Source: Alloalcanivorax gelatiniphagus (GTDB taxonomy: Bacteria > Pseudomonadota > Gammaproteobacteria > Pseudomonadales > Alcanivoracaceae). From it: a DNA stretch of 64,000 nucleotides. Within the stretch, counting starts at the first letter, position 1. Each line of letters starts with the position of its first letter. Below the pieces are notes generated by a model. That model was not told the origin of the DNA. It made no database searches and saw nothing but the letters and a program-made list of their open reading frames with translations. Both the position numbers and the translations under genes were made by a program. Positions 28,953-38,370 of the stretch are shown here, piece by piece. The DNA is taken from NCBI RefSeq assembly GCF_005938655.1, contig NZ_VCQT01000019.1, positions 62,001 to 126,000 of the forward strand. Reading direction: 5' to 3'.

Positions 28953-28975
28953 GCCGCCTCGCTCGACCTGCCCGG

Positions 28976-29052
28976 CGGGGTGTAGCGCAGTCTGGTAGCG
29001 CGCCTGCTTTGGGAGCAGGATGTCGGGGGTTCGAATCCCTCCACCCCGACCA
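28976..29052 (+). tRNA. tRNA-Pro (UGG)
   Basis: 77 bases with encoded CCA. The acceptor pairs CGGGGTG with CACCCCG. The anticodon loop TTTGGGA between CCTGC and GCAGG gives anticodon TGG, and the T arm GGGGGTTCGAATCCCTC is normal. First of three tRNAs in one transcript. Confidence 0.97.
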
Positions 29053-29081
29053 TTAGCGGGCTGATGGTGGGTTCGGTTAAA

Positions 29082-29158
29082 GCGCCTGTAGCTCAATTGG
29101 ATAGAGCAACGGCCTTCTAAGCCGTAGGTTGCAGGTTCGAGCCCTGCCAGGCGTGCCA
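29082..29158 (+). tRNA. tRNA-Arg (UCU)
   Basis: 77 bases with encoded CCA. The acceptor GCGCCTG pairs with CAGGCGT (one G-U), and the anticodon loop CTTCTAA between ACGGC and GCCGT gives TCT. The T arm is GCAGGTTCGAGCCCTGC. Confidence 0.97.
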
Positions 29159-29197
29159 TCGAGCGCCTCGAAGGCCTGGCAGAGCGACGATTTCGTT

Positions 29198-29274
29198 GGT
29201 GGCTGTAGCTCAGTTGGTAGAGCCCCGGATTGTGACTCCGGTGGTCGTGGGTTCAAATCCCATCAGCCACCCCA
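29198..29274 (+). tRNA. tRNA-His (GUG)
   Basis: 77 bases including the histidine-specific extra G at -1 (29198), which pairs with discriminator C73. The acceptor GTGGCTG pairs with CAGCCAC, the anticodon loop TTGTGAC gives GTG, and CCA is encoded. An intrinsic terminator follows at once. Confidence 0.97.
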
Positions 29275-29280
29275 ACATGA

Positions 29281-29312
29281 AGGCCCCCGGGTGACGCCCG
29301 GGGGCCTTTTTT
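29281..29312 (+). terminator. Intrinsic terminator of the tRNA cluster
   Basis: An 11-bp perfect stem (AGGCCCCCGGG and CCCGGGGGCCT) with a TGACG loop is followed by a run of six T. It separates the tRNA transcript from tig. Confidence 0.95.
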
Positions 29313-29354
29313 ATGGTTCAACGCTTTATGGTTCATCTCGGCGGCGCCATTGAC

Positions 29355-29360
29355 TATAAT
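29355..29360 (+). promoter_or_regulatory. Candidate tig promoter -10 box
   Basis: A perfect TATAAT lies 77 bases ahead of the tig ATG, downstream of the tRNA terminator. The matching -35 (TTCATC at 29332-29337, 17-base spacing) is weak. Confidence 0.55.
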
Positions 29361-29437
29361 TGCCGCCCTTCAAAGTACGTGGTCCCGGGCCGCCCAAGTC
29401 GGTCTCCGGCCCCAAAAGTCTTTAGAAAGAGGATGTT

Positions 29438-30751
29438 ATGCAGGTTTCCGTAGAAACGACTTCAGGTCTGGAGCGGCGCGTTACCGTGGGTGTACCCGCG
29501 GAGAAAGTGGACTCCGCCGTGGAGAACAAGCTCCGCGAAGCGCAAAAAAGCGTCCGCCTGGATGGCTTCCGCCCCGGCAAGGTGCCGATGCGGGAGGTGA
29601 AACGTCGCTTCGGTGCCGCCGTGCGTAACGAAGTGCTCGCCGACGTGATGCGCGAGTCCTTCCTGGAAGCGGTGGAGCAGGAAAAACTGCAGCCGGCCGG
29701 CATGCCCGGTTTCGAAGCCACCAAGAACGTGGCCGGCGAGGACCTGGAGTTCATCGCCACCTTCGAAGTCTTCCCGCAGGTGGAAGTGGTCGCTTTCGAC
29801 GCCATCGAAGTGGAAAAGCCGGTGGCGGAAGTGACCGACGCCGATGTGGACGAAATGATCGAGACCCTGCGCCAGCAGCGCGCTGAGTTCGAGGACGTGG
29901 ACCGCGCCGCCGAAACCGGCGACCGCGTCAATATCGACTTCAAGGGCCTCAAGGATGGCGAGGCGTTCGAAGGCGGCAGCGCCGAGGGTCACGACCTGGA
30001 GCTGGGCTCCGGCCAGATGATCCCGGGCTTCGAGGACGGCATCGTTGGCATGAAAGCCGGCGAGGAGAAGGACATCGACGTGACCTTCCCCGAGGACTAC
30101 CAGGCCGAGGAGCTGAAAGGCCAGGCGGTGGTCTTCCAGATCAAGGTCAACAAGGTGCAGGCCAAGGCGCTGCCGGAAGTGGACGGTGAGTTCATGAAGG
30201 CCTTTGGCGTCGAGGACGGTGACCTGGACAAGTTCAAGGCCGAAGTGCGCAAGAACATGGAGCGCGAGCTGAGCAACGCGGTCAGTGGCAAGGTCAAGGA
30301 ACAGGTGATGGACGGTCTCGCCGGCCAGCACGAGTTCGACGTGCCGGCGGCCCTGGTGGACCAGGAAGTGGACCGCATGCGCCAGCAAATGATGCAGCAG
30401 TTCGGCGGCGGCCAGCAGTTCGATGCCTCCATGCTCCCGGCGGAGCTGTTCAAGGACCAGGCGGAGCGTTCCGTGCGTCTGGGCCTGGTGATGCGCGCCA
30501 TTCTCGAGAAGTTCGAGCTGCAGGCGGACGCCGACCGGGTCAAGAGCCGGGTGGAAGAGATCGCCTCCCAGTACGAGCAGCCCGAAGAGCTGGTTAACTG
30601 GATCTACAGCAACCCGCAGCAGCTTCAGCAGATCGAAGGCGCGGTGCTGGAAGACCAGGTGGTGGATCTGGTACTGGAATCCGCCAAGGTGGAAGAGAAG
30701 ACCCAGCCCTACCAGGACGCGGTCAAACCCCGCGATCAGCAGCAGGGCTGA
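29438..30751 (+). CDS. tig: Trigger factor
   Basis: A 437-residue ribosome-associated chaperone with peptidyl-prolyl isomerase activity. The N-terminal ribosome-binding domain has the signature GFRPGKVPMREVKRRFG (about 44-60; F-R-x-G-K-x-P). The FKBP-type domain runs from about 150 to 245 (DRVNIDFKG, GSGQMIPGFEDGIVGMKAGE) and the helical chaperone arms follow. It heads the tig-clpP-clpX-lon region and ends at a clear terminator. Confidence 0.98.
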   Translation: MQVSVETTSGLERRVTVGVPAEKVDSAVENKLREAQKSVRLDGFRPGKVPMREVKRRFGAAVRNEVLADVMRESFLEAVEQEKLQPAGMPGFEATKNVAGEDLEFIATFEVFPQVEVVAFDAIEVEKPVAEVTDADVDEMIETLRQQRAEFEDVDRAAETGDRVNIDFKGLKDGEAFEGGSAEGHDLELGSGQMIPGFEDGIVGMKAGEEKDIDVTFPEDYQAEELKGQAVVFQIKVNKVQAKALPEVDGEFMKAFGVEDGDLDKFKAEVRKNMERELSNAVSGKVKEQVMDGLAGQHEFDVPAALVDQEVDRMRQQMMQQFGGGQQFDASMLPAELFKDQAERSVRLGLVMRAILEKFELQADADRVKSRVEEIASQYEQPEELVNWIYSNPQQLQQIEGAVLEDQVVDLVLESAKVEEKTQPYQDAVKPRDQQQG

Positions 30752-30793
30752 ACCGGAGTCCGCCGCCAGGGCCGTCCCGAACGGCGCCCAGCG

Positions 30794-30836
30794 AACCTCC
30801 GAAATGCCGGAAAAATCGGCGTTTCGGAGGTTTTTT
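30794..30836 (+). terminator. Intrinsic terminator of tig
   Basis: An 11-bp stem AACCTCCGAAA and TTTCGGAGGTT, with extra inner pairing (TGCCG/CGGCG), is followed by six T. Confidence 0.94.
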
Positions 30837-31032
30837 CGTTCCAAAAGGGTACTTTTGTGCAACTTTTGCGCAGTTGAACGGCTTATTCACCGGCCTTTAT
30901 GGACGGCCCACGGGGGCCCCCTTACTATCGGGGTAATAGGCGCGCCCTGCCTTGTAAGCGGACGCCCGCGCCCCAATTACCCTGTGCGGGCCGCCAGTCG
31001 GCGCCACAGGGACCCGAAAAAGGAAGCGCTAG

Positions 31033-31683
31033 ATGATAGATTTGAGCCGGATCACGTCCATTACTCCGGAAATGAAGACCCTGATGCAGGACCCGACCAA
31101 CGTGGGCCTGGTGCCCATGGTGATCGAGCAGACCTCCCGGGGTGAGCGTTCCTTCGATATCTATTCCCGCCTTCTCAAGGAGCGGGTGATTTTTCTGGTC
31201 GGCCAGGTCGAGGACTACATGGCCAACCTGATCGTCGCGCAAATGCTGTTTCTGGAGTCCGAGAACCCGGACAAGGACATCAATTTGTATATCAACAGCC
31301 CGGGCGGGTCGGTGACCGCCGGGATGTCGATCTATGACACCATGCAGTTCGTGAAGCCGGACGTGTCCACCATGTGCATCGGCCAGGCCGCCAGCATGGG
31401 CGCCTTTCTGCTGGCCGCCGGCGCCACCGGCAAGCGCCACGCGCTGCCCAATGCCCGGGTGATGATTCACCAGCCGCTGGGCGGCTTCCAGGGCCAGGCG
31501 TCGGACATCGAGATCCACGCCCGCGAGATTCTCAAGATCAAGAGCGATCTCAACCGCATGCTCGCCGAGCACACCGGCCAGCCCCTGGAAGTGGTGGAGC
31601 GCGACACCGACCGTGACAACTTCATGGACGCCACCCAGGCGAAGGAATACGGCCTGGTCGACGAGGTGCTGCGGCGCCGCTGA
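31033..31683 (+). CDS. clpP: ATP-dependent Clp protease proteolytic subunit
   Basis: A 216-residue serine protease that forms the tetradecameric ClpP chamber. The catalytic Ser121 is in GQAASMGAF, His146 is in MIHQPLGG, and the Asp lies further on in the RDTDRDNFM region. A short propeptide precedes [20 protein letters not shown]. It partners the ClpX encoded 96 bases downstream. The 280-bp gap upstream holds the tig terminator and presumably the clpP promoter, which I could not place. Confidence 0.98.
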   Translation: MIDLSRITSITPEMKTLMQDPTNVGLVPMVIEQTSRGERSFDIYSRLLKERVIFLVGQVEDYMANLIVAQMLFLESENPDKDINLYINSPGGSVTAGMSIYDTMQFVKPDVSTMCIGQAASMGAFLLAAGATGKRHALPNARVMIHQPLGGFQGQASDIEIHAREILKIKSDLNRMLAEHTGQPLEVVERDTDRDNFMDATQAKEYGLVDEVLRRR

Positions 31684-31779
31684 GGGCAGCGCGCGGCCGG
31701 GCCGGCGCGCCGCCGGGCTTGAAAAAGCCGGTGGCACCCGGCATCTTCAAACTGAAACATCAGGTTCTGAGGCGATTCG

Positions 31780-33063
31780 ATGACCGATACCACCGGAAAG
31801 GGCGACGACGGCAAGCTGCTGTATTGCTCGTTCTGCGGCAAAAGCCAGCATGAAGTCCGCAAGCTGATCGCGGGCCCGTCGGTCTTTATCTGCGACGAGT
31901 GCGTGGATCTGTGCAACGACATCATCCGCGAGGAAGTGCAGGAAGAGTCCGGCGACGGCGGCGACGAGCGCCTGCCCAAGCCCCAGGAAATCAAGACCAC
32001 GCTCGACGATTACGTGATTGGTCAGGAACGCGCCAAGCGGGTGTTGTCGGTGGCGGTGTACAACCACTACAAGCGGCTGGGCGTTAAGTCGTCCCGTGGC
32101 CGTGACGAAGTGGAACTGGGCAAGAGCAATATTCTGCTGATCGGGCCCACCGGTAGCGGCAAGACGCTGCTGGCCGAGACCCTGGCGCGGCTGCTGAACG
32201 TGCCGTTCACCATCGCCGACGCCACCACCCTCACCGAGGCCGGTTATGTCGGCGAGGATGTGGAAAACATTATCCAGAAGCTGCTGCAGAAGTGTGACTA
32301 CGACGTGGACAAGGCCCAGCGCGGCATCGTCTACATCGACGAAATCGACAAAATTTCGCGCAAGTCCGACAACCCCTCCATCACCCGTGATGTGAGCGGC
32401 GAGGGCGTGCAGCAGGCGCTGCTGAAGCTGATCGAGGGCACCGTGGCCTCGGTGCCGCCCCAGGGCGGCCGCAAGCATCCGCAGCAGGAGTTCCTGCAGG
32501 TGGACACCTCCAACATTCTGTTCATCTGTGGCGGTGCCTTCGCCGGCCTCGACAAGGTGATCCGTGATCGCTCCGAGAAGGGCGGCATCGGTTTCTCCGC
32601 CGAGGTGAAGAGCAAGGACGCCGCCCTCACCATGGGAGAGATGCTGGCCAGCGTGGAGCCGGAGGATCTGGTCAAATACGGCCTGATTCCGGAGTTCATC
32701 GGCCGCCTGCCGGTGATCGCCACCCTGGAGGAACTGTCCGAGGAGGCTCTGGTGCAGATTCTCACCGAGCCCCGCAATGCGCTGACCAAACAGTACACCC
32801 GCCTGTTCGAGATGGAAGGGGTGGAACTGGATTTCCGCGACGACGCTTTGCGCGCCGTGGCCCGCAAGGCCATGGAACGCAAGTCCGGCGCCCGCGGCCT
32901 GCGCTCGATCCTGGAAGCGGTGCTGCTGGATACCATGTATCAGGTGCCGTCCCTGGAAGGCGTGGCCAAGGTGGTGATCGACAGTGCCACCATCGAGGGT
33001 GAGTCCGAACCCCTGCTGATCTATGAGAACAGCGAGCAGAAGTCCAGAGTGGCGCCCGACTGA
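31780..33063 (+). CDS. clpX: ATP-dependent Clp protease ATP-binding subunit ClpX
   Basis: A 427-residue AAA+ unfoldase. The N-terminal zinc-binding domain has Cys16, Cys19 and the CDEC pair near 38-41. Walker A is GPTGSGKT (about 122-129), Walker B is VYIDEIDKI, and the RKH pore loop is in GGRKHPQQE. It delivers substrates to ClpP from the gene just upstream. A GC hairpin without a T-run (CGGCCCG/CGGGCCG, 33074-33091) lies between it and lon, so some readthrough into lon is likely. Confidence 0.98.
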   Translation: MTDTTGKGDDGKLLYCSFCGKSQHEVRKLIAGPSVFICDECVDLCNDIIREEVQEESGDGGDERLPKPQEIKTTLDDYVIGQERAKRVLSVAVYNHYKRLGVKSSRGRDEVELGKSNILLIGPTGSGKTLLAETLARLLNVPFTIADATTLTEAGYVGEDVENIIQKLLQKCDYDVDKAQRGIVYIDEIDKISRKSDNPSITRDVSGEGVQQALLKLIEGTVASVPPQGGRKHPQQEFLQVDTSNILFICGGAFAGLDKVIRDRSEKGGIGFSAEVKSKDAALTMGEMLASVEPEDLVKYGLIPEFIGRLPVIATLEELSEEALVQILTEPRNALTKQYTRLFEMEGVELDFRDDALRAVARKAMERKSGARGLRSILEAVLLDTMYQVPSLEGVAKVVIDSATIEGESEPLLIYENSEQKSRVAPD

Positions 33064-33130
33064 ATCGGGCGCCCGGCCCGTGCGCGGGCCGACCCATCAA
33101 CAGCCGACTCATCCACATTAGGGGCGATAC

Positions 33131-35527
33131 GTGCTGAAAGAGATTCCGCTGCTGCCACTGCGTGATGTGGTGGTATATCCGCACATGGTGATCCCGCTGT
33201 TCGTCGGTCGGGAGAAATCCATAGCCGCGCTGGAAGCGGCCATGGCCAGCGACAAGCAGATCATGCTGGTGGCCCAACGCAACGCGTCCGACGACGATCC
33301 GGGCGAAAAGGACATCTACCGGGTGGGCACCGTGTCCACCATCCTGCAAATGCTGCGCCTGCCCGACGGCACCGTGAAGGTGCTGGTGGAAGGCGGCGGT
33401 CGCGGCCATCTCAGCAAGGCGCGCTTCGACGACGACGGCGCGGTGGCGGATGTGCGTGAGCTGGACGACGTGGCGCCCTCCGACAGCGAACAGGAGGCCC
33501 TGTCCCGTTCCTTGCTCGCCAAGTTCGAGGAATACGTCAAGCTGTCCAAGAAAGTGGCGCCGGAGATCATGAATTCGGTGTCCTCCATCGATGAAATCAG
33601 CCGCCTGGCCGACACCATTTCCGCCCACCTGCAACTGAAGCTGGAAGAAAAGCAGGACGTGCTGGAGATGGTCGACGTGCGCGAGCGCGTGGAGCACCTG
33701 GTGGCGCTGATGGAATCCGACATGGACGTGCTTAAGGTGGAGAAGCGCATCCGTGGCCGGGTCAAGAAACAGATGGAGAAGAGCCAGCGCGAGTACTATC
33801 TGAATGAGCAGATGAAGGCGATTCAGAAGGAACTCGGCGATCTGGACGAAAGTGGCAACGAGCTGGAGGATCTGGAGAAAAAGATCGACGACTCCGGCAT
33901 GCCCAAGGACGCCAAGGAAAAGTCCAAAAACGAATTGAACAAGCTGCGCATGATGTCGCCGATGTCCGCCGAGGCCACGGTGGTGCGCAGTTACCTGGAC
34001 TGGATGACGTCCGTTCCGTGGAAAAAACGCAGCCGCGTTCGCCACGACATCGCCCACGCCAAGCAGATTCTCGACGAGGATCATTATGGCCTGGAAGAGG
34101 TGAAGGAACGGATTCTGGAATTCCTGGCCGTGCAAAGCCGGGTCGGCAAGGTGAAGGGCCCGGTACTGTGCCTGGTGGGGCCGCCCGGCGTGGGCAAAAC
34201 CTCCCTGGGGCAATCGGTGGCCCGCGCCACCAATCGCAAGTTCGTGCGCATGGCCCTGGGTGGCGTGCGTGACGAGGCGGAGATTCGTGGCCACCGGCGC
34301 ACCTACATCGGTTCGCTGCCGGGCAAGGTGATCCAGAAGCTGTCCAAGGTGGGCGTGCGCAACCCGCTGTTCCTGCTTGATGAAGTGGACAAGATGGGCA
34401 TGGACATGCGCGGGGACCCGGCGTCCGCGTTGCTGGAAGTGCTCGATCCGGAACAGAACCACACCTTCAGCGATCATTATCTGGAAGTGGACTACGACCT
34501 GTCCGAAACCCTGTTCGTGTGCACCTCCAACTCCATGAACATTCCCGGCCCGCTGCTGGACCGGATGGAAGTGATCCGTCTGCCCGGTTATACCGAGGAC
34601 GAGAAGGTCAATATCGCCGCCCAGTACCTGATTCCCAAACAGATCAAATCCAACGGTCTCAAGGAAGGGGAAGTGGTGTTCGACGACGCCACCCTGCGCC
34701 ATGTGATTCGTCACTACACCCGGGAAGCCGGTGTGCGTGGTCTGGAACGGGAAGTCAGCAAGGTGTGCCGCAAGGTGGTGAAAGAGCACCTGCTGGCCAA
34801 GGACGACACGCCGGTCAAGCTGGACCCGGAAAGCCTGGAGGAATACCTGGGCGTGCGCCGGTTCAGCTATGGCCGCGCGGAAGAACAGGATCAGGTGGGG
34901 CAGGTTACCGGTCTGGCCTGGACCTCGGTGGGCGGCGAACTGCTGACCATCGAAGGCGTGTCCACGCCGGGCAAGGGCCGCGTCACCACCACCGGTTCCC
35001 TGGGCGACGTGATGCAGGAATCGATTCAGGCCGCCTGGACGGTGGTCAAGAGCCGTGCCCGTCACCTCGGCATCCGTCGCCGTCAGTTGGAGCGGAACGA
35101 CCTGCACATCCATGTGCCGGAAGGCGCCACGCCGAAGGACGGCCCCAGCGCCGGCATCGGCATGTGCACCGCCATGGTGTCCATGCTCACCGGTATCCCG
35201 GTGCGCGCGGACGTGGCGATGACCGGGGAAATTACCCTGCGCGGTCAGGTGCTGGCGATTGGCGGGCTCAAGGAAAAACTGCTGGCCGCCCATCGCGGCG
35301 GCATCAAAACAGTGTTGATTCCGCACGAAAACGAGCGTGACTTAAAAGAAATTCCTGACAACATCAAGGAAGCTCTTGAGATTCGTCCGGTGAAGTGGAT
35401 CGACCAGGTTCTCGAAGTGGCGCTGACGCATACGCCGACGCCACTGAGTGAAGCCGAAGTGGAGGAAGATCTCGCTCTGGCGGAAGAAAAAGCGCAAAAG
35501 GAATCCGAACGGCCGAGCACCCATTGA
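33131..35527 (+). CDS. lon: ATP-dependent protease Lon
   Basis: A 798-residue LonA protease: an N-terminal substrate-binding domain (from [20 protein letters not shown]), a coiled region (about 190-280), an AAA+ module with Walker [10 protein letters not shown] (about 348-356), and a Ser-Lys protease domain with the Ser in PKDGPSAGI (about 674) and the Lys in [12 protein letters not shown] (about 717). The start is GTG at 33131, which gives the standard Lon N-terminus. It degrades misfolded and regulatory proteins. The acidic tail after about residue 775 is variable in the family. Confidence 0.98.
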   Translation: MLKEIPLLPLRDVVVYPHMVIPLFVGREKSIAALEAAMASDKQIMLVAQRNASDDDPGEKDIYRVGTVSTILQMLRLPDGTVKVLVEGGGRGHLSKARFDDDGAVADVRELDDVAPSDSEQEALSRSLLAKFEEYVKLSKKVAPEIMNSVSSIDEISRLADTISAHLQLKLEEKQDVLEMVDVRERVEHLVALMESDMDVLKVEKRIRGRVKKQMEKSQREYYLNEQMKAIQKELGDLDESGNELEDLEKKIDDSGMPKDAKEKSKNELNKLRMMSPMSAEATVVRSYLDWMTSVPWKKRSRVRHDIAHAKQILDEDHYGLEEVKERILEFLAVQSRVGKVKGPVLCLVGPPGVGKTSLGQSVARATNRKFVRMALGGVRDEAEIRGHRRTYIGSLPGKVIQKLSKVGVRNPLFLLDEVDKMGMDMRGDPASALLEVLDPEQNHTFSDHYLEVDYDLSETLFVCTSNSMNIPGPLLDRMEVIRLPGYTEDEKVNIAAQYLIPKQIKSNGLKEGEVVFDDATLRHVIRHYTREAGVRGLEREVSKVCRKVVKEHLLAKDDTPVKLDPESLEEYLGVRRFSYGRAEEQDQVGQVTGLAWTSVGGELLTIEGVSTPGKGRVTTTGSLGDVMQESIQAAWTVVKSRARHLGIRRRQLERNDLHIHVPEGATPKDGPSAGIGMCTAMVSMLTGIPVRADVAMTGEITLRGQVLAIGGLKEKLLAAHRGGIKTVLIPHENERDLKEIPDNIKEALEIRPVKWIDQVLEVALTHTPTPLSEAEVEEDLALAEEKAQKESERPSTH

Positions 35528-35657
35528 CCGTCGCTGAATGGACGGTTCTAATGCGGGACCCGATCACCGAGCGGTGAACGTTGCCGACGTTTTTAAAACA
35601 TTGATTGAAAAGGTTTTTTACCTTTGTTAAAGCTGGCGCGTAAGGCCTCTTCCTTTC

Positions 35658-35686
35658 TTGACGCCCCCTGGGACCGTTGGTATAAA
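35658..35686 (+). promoter_or_regulatory. Sigma-70 promoter of hupB
   Basis: TTGACG (35658-35663) and TATAAA (35681-35686) are 17 bases apart, about 70 bases ahead of the hupB GTG. This is the best promoter in the lon-hupB gap; the AT-rich stretch at 35590-35635 may be an upstream element. Confidence 0.8.
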
Positions 35687-35756
35687 GGCGGCTTCGTCAT
35701 AAGGAGAGTGCATCGCGCCTCGACCATAAAACCGGGAAAGAGAAAAGGGGAATTTT

Positions 35757-36029
35757 GTGAATAAATCCGAACTGATCGATGCTATCGCCGCCGCTGCTGA
35801 TATCTCCAAGGCGGACGCTGGCCGTGCGCTGGATGCCACTCTGGATGCCGTTACCGGCGCGCTGAAAAAGGGCGACAGTGTCTCCCTGGTGGGCTTTGGC
35901 ACCTTCTCCGTGAAAGAGCGGGCAGCTCGCGAGGGCCGCAACCCGCAAACCGGCGAAACCATCAAAATCGCCGCCGCCAAGGTTCCGGGCTTCAAAGCCG
36001 GTAAAGCACTGAAGGACGCCGTTAACTGA
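35757..36029 (+). CDS. hupB: DNA-binding protein HU-beta
   Basis: A 90-residue histone-like nucleoid protein. It has the HU fold [41 protein letters not shown] (the beta-arm with the conserved RNPQTG) and [21 protein letters not shown]. The start is GTG at 35757 with AAGGGG upstream. It has its own promoter after lon. Only 10 bases separate its stop from tRNA-Asp, with no terminator between, so the two are probably on one transcript. Confidence 0.98.
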   Translation: MNKSELIDAIAAAADISKADAGRALDATLDAVTGALKKGDSVSLVGFGTFSVKERAAREGRNPQTGETIKIAAAKVPGFKAGKALKDAVN

Positions 36030-36039
36030 ACAGGTTCCA

Positions 36040-36116
36040 GGAGCGGTAGTTCAGCTGGTTAGAATACCGGCCTGTCACGCCGGGGGTCGCGGGTTCGAGT
36101 CCCGTCCGCTCCGCCA
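36040..36116 (+). tRNA. tRNA-Asp (GUC)
   Basis: 77 bases with encoded CCA. The acceptor GGAGCGG pairs with CCGCTCC, the anticodon loop CTGTCAC between CCGGC and GCCGG gives GTC, and the T arm is CGCGGGTTCGAGTCCCG. It lies 10 bases after hupB and is followed by a terminator. Confidence 0.97.
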
Positions 36117-36123
36117 GCAGAAT

Positions 36124-36152
36124 AAGCGTATCCAGGGCGGATGCGCTTTTTT
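36124..36152 (+). terminator. Intrinsic terminator after tRNA-Asp
   Basis: A 10-bp stem AAGCGTATCC and GGATGCGCTT (one G-U pair) is followed by six T. It ends the hupB-tRNA-Asp unit. Confidence 0.88.
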
Positions 36153-36210
36153 GCTTTCTGGATCTATTCGACCTGACGATAAAAAAAGACGATATCCCTT
36201 GGAGTAAAGC

Positions 36211-38133
36211 ATGCAGGAGTTCAGGCGGTTCGTCCGCGGGCCCGTGGGCAAGGTGCTGCTTGCCGCCATCATTCTTCCGTTCGTGATTTCCGGTTTCTAC
36301 GGGTATTTCACCGGCGGTGGCAGCGACACCACCGTGGCGGAAGTGGAAGGCAACAAGATCACCCGCGCCTACGTGAATTCGCGTACCCAGCAGCTGCGTC
36401 AGATGCTGCGTCAGCAAAGCCCGGACATCAACGAATCGGTGCTGGACTCTTTCATCCGGCCGCAGATGGTGCTCGAGGGCATCGTCAACGAGCAGCTGAT
36501 GATCGCCGCCGCCCGTAACGCCAACATGGCGTTCAGCGATACCCAGGCGGCACGCATGATTCGCTCCAACCCGGCGTTCACCGACCAGGGCGCCTTCTCC
36601 GAAAGCCGCTTCGAACAAATGGTCCGTGCCCAGGGCATGACCCCGCAGGGGTACCTGGACGGGCTGCGCCAGGAGAGCATCAGCCAGCAGTACCGGGATG
36701 CCTTCGCCAGCACCGATTTTGCGTTGCCCGGCGAACTGGCGGAGCAGCGCCGGCTGGGTGAGCAGAGCCGCGACATCCGTTACGTGCGCCTCGACCTGAA
36801 CCGGCTGCGGGGCCAGGCCCAGGTCAGCGACGAGGAAATCCAGAGCTACTACGATCAGAACCGGGACAGCTTCATGCGCCCGGAACAGATGAAAGTGCAG
36901 TACCTGGTGCTTTCCCCGGAGCATTACCGGGACCAGGTGGACGTCAGCGAAGATCAGATCAAGGCCGAATACGAGGCCCGCCGGCAAATGCAGCAGGATG
37001 GCGACACCCGCCGTCAGGTGGCCCACGTGCTGATCGCCGTCAATGATGACCGCGACCAGGACCAGGCGGTGGCCCGCGCCCGGGAAGCCCGCCAGGCCCT
37101 GGAGCAGGGTAAGAGCTTCGCCGAAGTGGCCCGGGAATACTCCGACGACCTGGCCACCGCCCGCAGTGGCGGCGAGCTTGGCGTGGTCGAGCCCGGCACC
37201 CTGCCGGACGAGCTGGACGATGCCCTCAACGGTCTGCAGGTGGGTCAGGTTTCGGAACCGGTGGTCTCCGACTCCGGCGTCCATCTGCTCAAGCTGGAGA
37301 GCGAGAGCAAGCCGGAAATGGCGCCCCTGTCCTCCATGCGTGACGGCATCGCCGCCGACCTGCGCCGCTCCCAATCCCAGGCCCTGCTGTCCGAGGACCT
37401 GGTGAAGCTGGAAGAGCTGATCTACGAACACCCGAACCTGGACGTGCCCGCCGAGCAGCTGAACCTGCCGCTGGAAACCACCGACTGGGTGTCCCTGCAG
37501 GATCTGCCGGCACCGCTCAACAATGATCGTGTACGCCAGGCCCTGAACAGCACGGCGGTGCGCGAACAGGAGCACAACAGCGACCTGCTGGAACTGGGCG
37601 GTGACCGTTACGTGGCGGTGCGTCTGAAAGAAATCGAGAAGCCCGAGCCCCTGCCGCTGGCGGACGTGCGCGATGACATCCGTGCCCAACTGCGCCTGAA
37701 CAAGGCCCGTGACCAGGCCGAGTCCCTGGCATCCGAAGCACGCACCGCCGTGGACGATGGCGCGGATCTGGATCGCGTGGCCGAGCTGCTGGGCGCCCAG
37801 GTGGACGAAGAGCAGGGCATCCAACGGGGCGCCGCGGAACCGGACATGGCGGTAAGCGACGCCGCCTTCGCCACCCCCCGCCCGGCGGACGGCGAAAGCA
37901 GCGACATCCGCTTCGTCAACCTGCGTAACGGCGACCTGGTGGCCTTCCAGGTCACCGCCGTGGCCGACGGCAACGCCGACCCCCTGCCGGACGGTCAGCA
38001 GCAACAAGCGCTTCAGGAACTGGCCCGGGTGGAAGGCGAACGCACCTTCCGCCAGGTCATGACCTTCCTGCGCGACAGCCTGGACGTGGACCTCCACCCC
38101 CAACGCCTGGCCGACGGCGACGCCCCCCAATAA
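36211..38133 (+). CDS. ppiD: Periplasmic folding chaperone PpiD (SurA-like, parvulin domain)
   Basis: A 640-residue inner-membrane chaperone facing the periplasm. An N-terminal helix (about 15-34, after the basic MQEFRRFVRGPVGKVLL) anchors it. A SurA-type chaperone region follows (about 40-200), and a parvulin domain runs at about 268-365 (RQVAHVLIAVNDD, EYSDDLATARSGGELG, VSEPVVSDSGVHLLKLE). It helps outer-membrane proteins leave the Sec translocon. The position after hupB is conserved in gammaproteobacteria; here a tRNA gene is inserted between them. Confidence 0.95.
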   Translation: MQEFRRFVRGPVGKVLLAAIILPFVISGFYGYFTGGGSDTTVAEVEGNKITRAYVNSRTQQLRQMLRQQSPDINESVLDSFIRPQMVLEGIVNEQLMIAAARNANMAFSDTQAARMIRSNPAFTDQGAFSESRFEQMVRAQGMTPQGYLDGLRQESISQQYRDAFASTDFALPGELAEQRRLGEQSRDIRYVRLDLNRLRGQAQVSDEEIQSYYDQNRDSFMRPEQMKVQYLVLSPEHYRDQVDVSEDQIKAEYEARRQMQQDGDTRRQVAHVLIAVNDDRDQDQAVARAREARQALEQGKSFAEVAREYSDDLATARSGGELGVVEPGTLPDELDDALNGLQVGQVSEPVVSDSGVHLLKLESESKPEMAPLSSMRDGIAADLRRSQSQALLSEDLVKLEELIYEHPNLDVPAEQLNLPLETTDWVSLQDLPAPLNNDRVRQALNSTAVREQEHNSDLLELGGDRYVAVRLKEIEKPEPLPLADVRDDIRAQLRLNKARDQAESLASEARTAVDDGADLDRVAELLGAQVDEEQGIQRGAAEPDMAVSDAAFATPRPADGESSDIRFVNLRNGDLVAFQVTAVADGNADPLPDGQQQQALQELARVEGERTFRQVMTFLRDSLDVDLHPQRLADGDAPQ

Positions 38134-38149
38134 CCCCAGCGAACCGCCC

Positions 38150-38181
38150 ACAAAAAAGCCCGCTCCGGCGGGCTTTTTTGT
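38150..38181 (+). terminator. Intrinsic terminator of ppiD
   Basis: A 14-bp stem ACAAAAAAGCCCGC and GCGGGCTTTTTTGT with loop TCCG; the T-run is part of the stem, so it works in both directions. Confidence 0.95.
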
Positions 38182-38185
38182 ACCT

Positions 38186-38358
38186 CGGGGTCGGACCACG
38201 CTAACCGCTTGATACACAAACACTTCTTAGCGATTCAGGCCCGAATCCGAAGCTTAGAGGCGATTTTTGCGGGGGAGAAGGCCGTTTAAGGCCTGTTTCT
38301 CCCCCGAAAAATCACGGAAACCCTATTGGAATCAATGGGTTGCCGTGGTCCGACCCCG
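38186..38358. repeat. 173-bp nested inverted-repeat element, possibly a small non-autonomous mobile element
   Basis: The outer arms CGGGGTCGGACCACG (38186-38200) and CGTGGTCCGACCCCG (38344-38358) are perfect 15-bp inverted repeats, and partial pairing continues inward (CTAACC against GGGTTG). An inner palindrome at 38262-38312 pairs GATTTTT, GGGGGAGAAGGCC with GGCC, TTCTCCCCC and AAAAATC. No open frame of its own is convincing. It fills the gap between the convergent ppiD and fabI genes. The shape is like a MITE or a REP-type element, but no transposase or second copy is in the window. Confidence 0.7.
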
Positions 38359-38370
38359 GTTATTCCCCGG

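Noticed and set aside
33074-33091. Terminator between clpX and lon
   Set aside because: A perfect GC hairpin is present, but no T-run follows on either strand.
32762-35326. 854-codon open frame on the minus strand
   Set aside because: It is antisense to clpX and lon and has no recognisable domain.
36022-38223. 733-codon open frame on the minus strand
   Set aside because: It is antisense to tRNA-Asp and ppiD; its end merely reads through the tRNA complement.
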